64,000 nucleotides of DNA, from NCBI GenBank assembly GCA_022497155.1, contig MU385748.1, positions 310,001-374,000 on the forward strand, written 5' to 3'. Positions 57,844 to 64,000 of this stretch are shown here, piece after piece. The DNA comes from Whalleya microplaca (taxonomy: Eukaryota > Ascomycota > Sordariomycetes > Xylariales > Xylariaceae). The notes below the pieces were generated by a model that was not told the DNA's origin, ran no database searches, and saw nothing but the letters and a program-made list of their open reading frames with translations. Made by a program: the position numbers and the translations under genes. Position 1 is the stretch's first letter; the number at the start of each line of letters is the position of its first letter.

Positions 57844-59478
57844 ATGGCTCCCCACAACATCCAAGACGAAGGTCCAGCAGACCTTGAAAATGAACCTGCG
57901 GGAACTGAAGTCAGACCGCCTACCCCACCACCAATGTCCGCAAAGCCACCCCGCGTGCTCATCATCGGCGCCGGATCTCGTGGGAGGGTATACGGCCGCT
58001 GCACGTTGCAATCGAGCAATGGGGTCGTAGCTACAGTAGTGGAACCCGACGGGTACAAGCGGATGGATTTTGGACGAAACTTTATCTGGGGCGCTCAGGG
58101 GACGCCGCCGGAAGGGTCGAACTTCATCGACTGGCGCGACTTCATCACCTGGGAGATTGCGCGGCGCGAGCGTGAAAAGGCCGGCGAGGACAACGTTCCT
58201 GAGGGCGTCGATGCGGCCTTCGTCTGCGTTCGCGACGAGATGCACCACGATGTGGTTGTGGCGCTGGCACCCCTCGGGCTACATATCATGTGCGAAAAGC
58301 CGCTTGCGACGACGTTGGACGACTGTGTGGACATGTACCGCGCAATGGCGCCGCATCAGAAGGACAAGGTGTTCTCGGTGGGGCATGTGTTGAGGTATTC
58401 GCCGCATAACATGATGTTGCGGAAATTGCTGCTGGAGGATAAGGCGGTTGGCGAGATCCTGAGCATTGTCCACACCGAGCCCGTTGGGTTCTGGCACTTT
58501 TCGCACTCCTATGTGCGAGGTAACTGGCGTAAGGAATCTACGACGGCACCTTCATTACTGACGAAAAGTTGTCACGATATGGATATCATCCTGTGGTTAC
58601 TTTGTTCGCCACCGCCAGGGTCGGATGAGCCGCCACACTTGCCGACAGAGCTCACGTCTACGGGATCGCTGCAGTTCTTCAAGAAGAGCAGGAAACCAAG
58701 AGCCGCAGGAAATGCAACGAATTGCCTAAGCTGCGCCCATGAGCCTGACTGTATGTACTCGAGCAAACGCATCTATATTAGCCCAAGACACCAAGGTCTT
58801 ATGACCGGTAATATTCGCTGGCCTATGAGCGTCGTCCTACCAGACATCGAGAGCTTTGGGAAGGATAAGGAGTCGGCAAAGACCAAGTTACTAGGACACC
58901 TGGCTGAGGATTACGACGAATCAACGCCGCAGGAAAAAATTGATAGCCAGAATTGGTTTGGACGATGTGTGTTCGAGTCCGACAATGACGTATGTGACGA
59001 ACAGACCGTAACAATAAAATGGGATGAGGATCCAATCCCATCCTCAGAAACTAGATATAAAGATTCTGTGGGGAATAGGGGCTCAAAACAGGCGACCTTT
59101 CATATGATCGCCCAGACGAAGAAACAATGTCATCGCTTCTCCTATGTGTACGGAACAGAGGGAGAGATATATGCCGACTCGAGAACGATCACAATTGAAG
59201 ATTTCAGAAATGGGGAGACGCGAAGCTATAAGCCGAAGCTAGAGTCTCTTGGCCATGGGGGCGGCGATCATGGTATCACGCGACAGTTCATATTGGCCGT
59301 TGATAAGGTTAAAAACCATGGCTGGGTGGCAGGGAATGCTCAACATGAATACATCGGCTGTAGTCTTGAAGAAATCATCAGAAGCCATGCCATGGTATTT
59401 GCGGCCGAGGAAGCGAGGACTGGCAAGAAGATCATCGATTGGAAATCCTGGTGGAATGAGAAAGTCACTGGAATTTGA
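57844..59478 (+). CDS. Gfo/Idh/MocA-family oxidoreductase
   Basis: Single exon, 544 aa. After a Pro-rich leader of about 35 residues comes the NAD(P)-binding Rossmann motif I-I-G-A-G-S-R-G-R (41-48). The family signature C-E-K-P-L-A (150-155) supplies the catalytic-site Lys, and a later S-C-H-D-M-D-I-I-L-W matches the His/Asp region of the C-terminal domain. The protein is longer than typical bacterial members (about 350 aa), mainly because of insertions in the C-terminal half (including a Cys-rich N-C-L-S-C-A-H-E-P-D-C-M segment and an acidic stretch). Family enzymes oxidise or reduce sugars and inositols; substrate unknown. It is convergent with the M81 peptidase 230 bp downstream. The frame is intact. 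Confidence 0.9.
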   Translation: MAPHNIQDEGPADLENEPAGTEVRPPTPPPMSAKPPRVLIIGAGSRGRVYGRCTLQSSNGVVATVVEPDGYKRMDFGRNFIWGAQGTPPEGSNFIDWRDFITWEIARREREKAGEDNVPEGVDAAFVCVRDEMHHDVVVALAPLGLHIMCEKPLATTLDDCVDMYRAMAPHQKDKVFSVGHVLRYSPHNMMLRKLLLEDKAVGEILSIVHTEPVGFWHFSHSYVRGNWRKESTTAPSLLTKSCHDMDIILWLLCSPPPGSDEPPHLPTELTSTGSLQFFKKSRKPRAAGNATNCLSCAHEPDCMYSSKRIYISPRHQGLMTGNIRWPMSVVLPDIESFGKDKESAKTKLLGHLAEDYDESTPQEKIDSQNWFGRCVFESDNDVCDEQTVTIKWDEDPIPSSETRYKDSVGNRGSKQATFHMIAQTKKQCHRFSYVYGTEGEIYADSRTITIEDFRNGETRSYKPKLESLGHGGGDHGITRQFILAVDKVKNHGWVAGNAQHEYIGCSLEEIIRSHAMVFAAEEARTGKKIIDWKSWWNEKVTGI

Positions 59479-59708
59479 GGAGCACTTTTCTTCGCCCTCG
59501 ATGCCAGATCATATACATCTATAGGATAAGCTAATAATAATGATGGTTCTACAATAACTTCTGGTGTTACGTCCTAGAACCCCGTAGTGTTTTCCATGGA
59601 GGGTTCGCAAGCCACTCTAAAATACAGTCGTGAGGAGCTGTGGACTTTCCATATCATCACTATTTGATTATGGATACGCTTCTTATGAAGACACTATAAT
59701 CATGTGAA

Positions 59709-61238
59709 TTACTCATCTGGACCCGATAGCGGTTCATTTGACATTGGTATTAGCCTCGCAGAAAGATCCGGGTTTTCAAACGCGCGATCATATGGCCACA
59801 TTGGGCGTCTGATTCGATTGTGGCCGAGTCTTTCTAGGTCTTGATCTACACCACCGGGTGTCAGTCCAAGCATCCAGTCGTTGGCCATATCGTATAACTC
59901 TGGCTCAAGATAACCTATCTTAACAATCACAATATCGGCCGACCGGGGTGCGAGGTCAAGCTCGGTGAAGTCACTTTCGTGGTGATAAGGCTTACGCAGC
60001 TTGGTCAGAATCGCGAAAATGCTGCCGACCTGCAATACGACTTCAACTACGGCATATTTATCCCCATGCTTTATTGAATGGACTCGTCCAGTCATTGTGA
60101 TTGGCCCAGCATGAAGATTGTCTACTTCCGCTCCAGCTGTCACTGTCACGGTTGCACCAATCCCGGCATCGACTGCTTCCTGCACAGCTTCGGGTCCTGG
60201 AACGCTCGCATATATGACTTTCGGCCCTGAAGGCTCTCTAAACTCAGGGCGTGCCAGTAATTGCGTTAAGCCCCAAGTTACGTCTCCAGAGCCCCCTGCA
60301 GTAGGGTTGTCACCGGAATCCGAGACGAAGTACGGATGCTTATCGGATGCTAGCGCTATGTCGAGGCATTCCTTGAAGGAGCCTGTAGGGGCAACAAAGT
60401 GAAACTCCTTACGAGAGTCCCAGAATGTTCTCGCCAACCTTTCAGCGCCTCGTGAGACGGCTTCTTCGTCCCAGCCTGTGACCACGACTACGGCACGGTT
60501 TCGAGGCTCGTCGGCCCCGGCATAGCCAACCCATATTGCCGCATCCAGTACACCTTCAATAGCCTCAATCTCCGGAACAGCAGCATATATATGTGCAGCT
60601 GGTTCATCCCGTGTTGAAGTTTGCTCACCCGGGAGCAGAATCGGGATTGGTACCCACGCCTTGAACGGGCGCACAACCTTCTCGCCATCCGGTCGTCGCT
60701 GAAGCAGCTTTAATAGGTTCCGACATGCGCGCTCTTTCGTCTCAGTGACATCCACATGCGGTGCAGTACGATAACATGTTATCAGATCTGTCTGATGTGC
60801 CAGCCCACGGGATACATTGCCATGCAAATCCATAGACGCAGATACCAAGACACTAGGCCCAATGACTTCCCGGCAGCGCTTCAACAGCTCAAATTCAGCG
60901 TCATGGAGGTTTTCGACGCACATTGCGCCGTGTATGTCAAACCATAGTCCATCTAGCTTCGTAGAGGCCACTATCTCGCCAAGGCGGTTGATAATCTCCG
61001 CCGATAACGATTCGAACGCTTCTCTAGTAACCATACCGCCCGGTAGCGCATGGCCAATCAAAGCACCACGCCATTCTGCTGTATCTCCTAGCGGGGTGCC
61101 GCTTTGTATGAAGGGATATCTTTCTATTATTTCTGCACCTCGTTGCGGGTGAAATGCAGGCGCGAGCGTTCGTGATGGTGTGAAAGTCGACGTCTCACAA
61201 GCCAAAACAGCGATCGCAATAACTGGACGAGGCGCCAT
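59709..61238 (-). CDS. M81 family metallopeptidase (microcystinase C / MlrC-like)
   Basis: Single exon, 509 aa. The M81 landmarks appear in order: E-T-S-T-F near 15-19, D-I-H-G-A-M at 101-106, D-L-H-G-N at 137-141, C-Y-R-T-A-P-H-V-D at 155-163 (metal-binding His/Asp), and the Gly/Asp-rich S-D-S-G-D-N-P-T-A-G-G-S-G-D at 306-319 that opens the C-terminal domain. Length matches bacterial MlrC (about 500). The bacterial enzyme cuts linear peptides in microcystin breakdown, but most relatives act on unknown amide substrates, and the name should not be taken as function. No signal peptide, so probably cytosolic. It is intron-less, as is the convergent oxidoreductase. Bacterial origin is possible but not shown. 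Confidence 0.92.
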   Translation of the reverse strand: MAPRPVIAIAVLACETSTFTPSRTLAPAFHPQRGAEIIERYPFIQSGTPLGDTAEWRGALIGHALPGGMVTREAFESLSAEIINRLGEIVASTKLDGLWFDIHGAMCVENLHDAEFELLKRCREVIGPSVLVSASMDLHGNVSRGLAHQTDLITCYRTAPHVDVTETKERACRNLLKLLQRRPDGEKVVRPFKAWVPIPILLPGEQTSTRDEPAAHIYAAVPEIEAIEGVLDAAIWVGYAGADEPRNRAVVVVTGWDEEAVSRGAERLARTFWDSRKEFHFVAPTGSFKECLDIALASDKHPYFVSDSGDNPTAGGSGDVTWGLTQLLARPEFREPSGPKVIYASVPGPEAVQEAVDAGIGATVTVTAGAEVDNLHAGPITMTGRVHSIKHGDKYAVVEVVLQVGSIFAILTKLRKPYHHESDFTELDLAPRSADIVIVKIGYLEPELYDMANDWMLGLTPGGVDQDLERLGHNRIRRPMWPYDRAFENPDLSARLIPMSNEPLSGPDE

Positions 61239-63263
61239 TGTTGGGTAACTTTTAGAGGCAAACGAATATTCTAGCTGTATTCATGATATCGGGACAAGGT
61301 CCACGCTGGTCCTCATCGAAGACAGCCAATTAATGAAGGATTAGGAACCAATGGCTTGTGGACCCGCTCTCGGGAATCCAAGCGGAGATCTCGGCGACTA
61401 GGCTGCACCATGAGGTTTGCTCCGTGACGGCAAATCTTAGTATCTATATATATGAATATATAAGAAGCATGTTTATTTGCATAAGCATTTTTTTGAGGCA
61501 CAATTCTCGATCCATATGTCTATATTATCCTGTATTTGATCAGAAAAGCTACGGGGGCAATCTGCCACAGCACCCATGGGAACCTATTCTCAATAACAAC
61601 CCCGCCGCTTGAAAGAATCCCAAATTTCCGTGGACAATACTCTTATTATTATTATTCTCGAACTAGAGCCATCTAGACCACTAGATTTCCCTCATTCTGT
61701 CTACTGTCGTTATAACCACATTTACGGTGGTGGTGACGGCTTTGAGACAACTGCATACAGCATCCTCAATGACAAATATTCCTCATGATACTGCGTTGTA
61801 TACACAATGATGTAATCATCAGTACCAAACTGGTAACTGTTGACACAGAGATTAGAAATATGTGTACCCTCGAGAAGTTGCCTCACCTCTCTCGCTTGTC
61901 TCACGGCCGGACTCGTGAAAGACCTAAAATTGAGTTCAGCTTCATCGCTTATCTCAATGCGCATCATACCCAATTGATATTTTATATACGGGCACGACTG
62001 ATAAGAACAGCTGCGATACTAATGCTCCCTAATCTAATCCTATATCAAGAATTGGACTGTTGAATGTCGATAGCTTAACATGTAGAAAGATAGATGATAG
62101 TTATACACCTATTCTCCGAAAGAATGCGGGTTTATCTTGAGTTTCAATATCTAGAGATACCTAAAGTTTACATATATATATACTTACGAATAGCATCGTC
62201 ATCGAAATAATTGTCTAAGATATATTTGCATTTATACTTGTCTCCAACCAATTTTGAGATAGCAGGACTGTATAGCATTTCCTCCAATCAAGCATGTCCA
62301 TTTTAAATCCGATGCACTCCCTCTTGATGACATCAATTATAGTAGCGATGAACTTATCGGTCCTGTAAGTAGAAACAATCTACAACAGTTGTTACGAAAT
62401 ATAGGGGGTTAGATATGGATACAGTAGTTGACTTGCTTCCTGGTTCATATCTGCTCTTGGCAGGGAAACCCTCTCTGGGCTGTCCAATTCAAGACTGGGA
62501 GACCTAATGAAACCGCGGTTAGTACAATTATATTGATCATGTTTCATATATTTTATAGTCATTTTATTTATGTCATTTGATAGTTGGATCATTGTCTAAA
62601 GTTATTCCACCGGTTTATGGTATTATGCGTGTAGTCGTCGCATAGGTATTGTCGTGATCATCACTAACTTGTTAGTTGGGGTTGGGTTATATGTATTGAC
62701 CTTGTAACCAAATTCGATAACCGTATTATTGTTCGCGGGATCCTATTTTAGGTAAGTCGTGCGCTCCGCAGCTATGTTTTCCCATGCGCCGAAAGTTGTT
62801 AGGGCATTTCAGAGCTCCAGAACTGCTGTTTCCAGCGAGATATATTAAATCTACTGATCTACATGACCTTATCCCATTGATAACGAATCGTCCCCATAAG
62901 GGATAGATATTTCTCCGAGTACACCCTTCAACTTCTCGATGGCATATATTATAGGTATGCATTACCAGGCAATATCAGCTCCGACTCTTTACATTAGGTA
63001 AAGAGTCATTATCACTGACCACATGCTGAAGATCACTAGTAAGTCATAAAAAGATTATAGAGACCTTTAGCCTACCTGGTACATACCCGGGAAGGACTTG
63101 TTTCATTAGTTATACATGGATGGTACACCGCCGCCTCCTCTTGGCGTCTGTGCCGTATTTCTCCCATCGCTTGCTCCATAAGACGCAAGCACCCCGCTCA
63201 CAAGATATCACAGCTGACGTCTCGATCCTAAACCTTAGAAAGTTGAGTGATTAGAACTGTATC
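61239..63263. other. Intergenic, 2 kb, AT-rich
   Basis: An ATT trinucleotide run near 61642..61655. Short ORFs only. No gene, RNA or transposon ends recognised. Confidence 0.5.
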
Positions 63264-64000
63264 ATGCCACTGAATATAGATAGGATATATGAAGAGGCTA
63301 TTGCCTCGGGGCTGCTTCCTGGTATCTCACTTTTTGCTGGCGATAAAAGTGGTAAGTAACTCTATCCAAGCTCTTGGGGAAATGACAAGCATGTAAGGCT
63401 TATGTAGAACTACTAAGCACTTGTACTTATTGCGCCTCTTGTTTCCTAAACTGTGTCGTTGACCTATCAGTTAGGCAATGTCCTCTACTCTAGATCCCTC
63501 GGTAGCGCCACCCTTAAAAAAGACCTCAAGCGCCCTTTCACGGCCTCCACAATCTGCGCCGTGGCCTCAATGAGCAAACTCATGACCTCAATCGCCGTCC
63601 TTCAATGTGTTGAAGACGGAACACTAGACCTGGATGCAGACGTCAAGCCTCTTCTCCCCGATATCGGAAAATATGGCATAATTTCTGGCTTTGACGATGA
63701 GAAGAATGCTGCCATCCTCACGCCTGAGGCTACCCCTATCACCCTAAGGATGCTGCTTTCTCACACGTCTGGTCACGAATATGACTGGTTCAATCCTCTA
63801 CTCGGCAAATGGCGCGCATCACGCAATGAAGAGATCTGGACTGGCCCAACTGTCGAACACAAATCAGTACTGCCTCTAGTGTTTGCGCCGGGGACCGGCT
63901 TTGCGTATGGCGCAGGACATGACTGGGCCGGCAAGCTAGTCGAAGTGGCGACCAAATCCAAGCTCGAAAATTTCATGCGCGCACGCATATGGACGCCACT
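63264..64000 (+). CDS. Serine beta-lactamase-fold hydrolase/acyltransferase (3' truncated by window)
   Basis: Exons 63264..63351 and 63475..>64000 (intron GTAAGT...GTTAG, phase 1). It starts M-P-L-N-I-D-R-I-Y-E-E-A-I-A. The nucleophile motif S-x-x-K is S-M-S-K at 61-64. L-L-S-H-T-S-G-H and a later F-A-Y-G-A-G region (the Tyr motif) follow, as in class C beta-lactamase, EstB esterase and LovD acyltransferase relatives. The N-terminus has no signal peptide, so it is probably a cytosolic esterase or acyl-transferring enzyme, not a cell-wall peptidase. The C-terminal half lies beyond the window, so integrity is unknown. A CAG acceptor 4 nt upstream breaks the frame and was not used. Confidence 0.85.

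Overview
The window reads as nuclear DNA of a filamentous ascomycete (Pezizomycotina). Genes are sparse, about 20 in 64 kb. Introns are short, about 50-120 bp, with GTRAGT-like donors and CTAAC/CTGAC branch points just before the acceptor. Two eukaryotic tRNA genes carry internal Pol III boxes. Retromer VPS35 and a Kes1/Osh4-type sterol/PI4P exchanger are present, as are fungal families such as DHA14-type MFS, GT31 and secreted Cys-rich proteins. I infer Sordariomycetes or a close relative, but the sequence alone does not fix the class.

Layout. 1-9.4 kb: 3' part of an oxalate decarboxylase, a SulP sulfate permease, an initiator tRNA-Met and an ASNSD1-like asparagine-synthetase-domain protein. 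9.4-18 kb: mostly gene-free, with a small Lys/Gly-rich ORF, a 10-N assembly gap inside long homopolymers, a secreted PEBP-family protein and possible gene relics. 18-23.3 kb: a 130-bp compound hairpin, an unrecognised three-exon gene, a tRNA-like Pol III unit (SINE candidate), an F-box/2EXR-like protein and a 490-bp element with 39-bp terminal inverted repeats and a TA duplication. 24-27.5 kb: a divergent pair, a GliT-like CxxC flavoprotein reductase and a 14-TM MFS exporter, both broken by in-frame stops and, in the MFS gene, a 1-nt deletion. This looks like a decayed export/self-protection module of a dithiol-metabolite cluster.

28.7-42.8 kb: a conserved block, all on the minus strand, of four secretory/endosomal genes: a VPS70-like M28 peptidase, VPS35, a Kes1/Osh4-like OSBP and a Golgi-type GT31 glycosyltransferase. 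45-48.3 kb: an intact cytochrome P450 convergent with a metallo-beta-lactamase-fold hydrolase interrupted by two UAG codons. 50.7-56.4 kb: an F-box protein, an alpha/beta hydrolase, a three-exon gene for a 66-aa secreted six-cysteine protein, and a hypothetical ORF. 57-64 kb: tRNA-Ala, a Gfo/Idh/MocA oxidoreductase convergent with an M81 (MlrC-like) metallopeptidase, and the 5' part of a serine beta-lactamase-fold protein that runs off the window.

The most interesting signals are the unannotated secreted Cys-rich protein, the UAG codons in the hydrolase (decay or A-to-I mRNA editing), the decayed reductase/exporter pair, and three small mobile or structured elements. Exon limits were set by hand from splice signals and reading phase. 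Family names come from motif recognition, not database searches.
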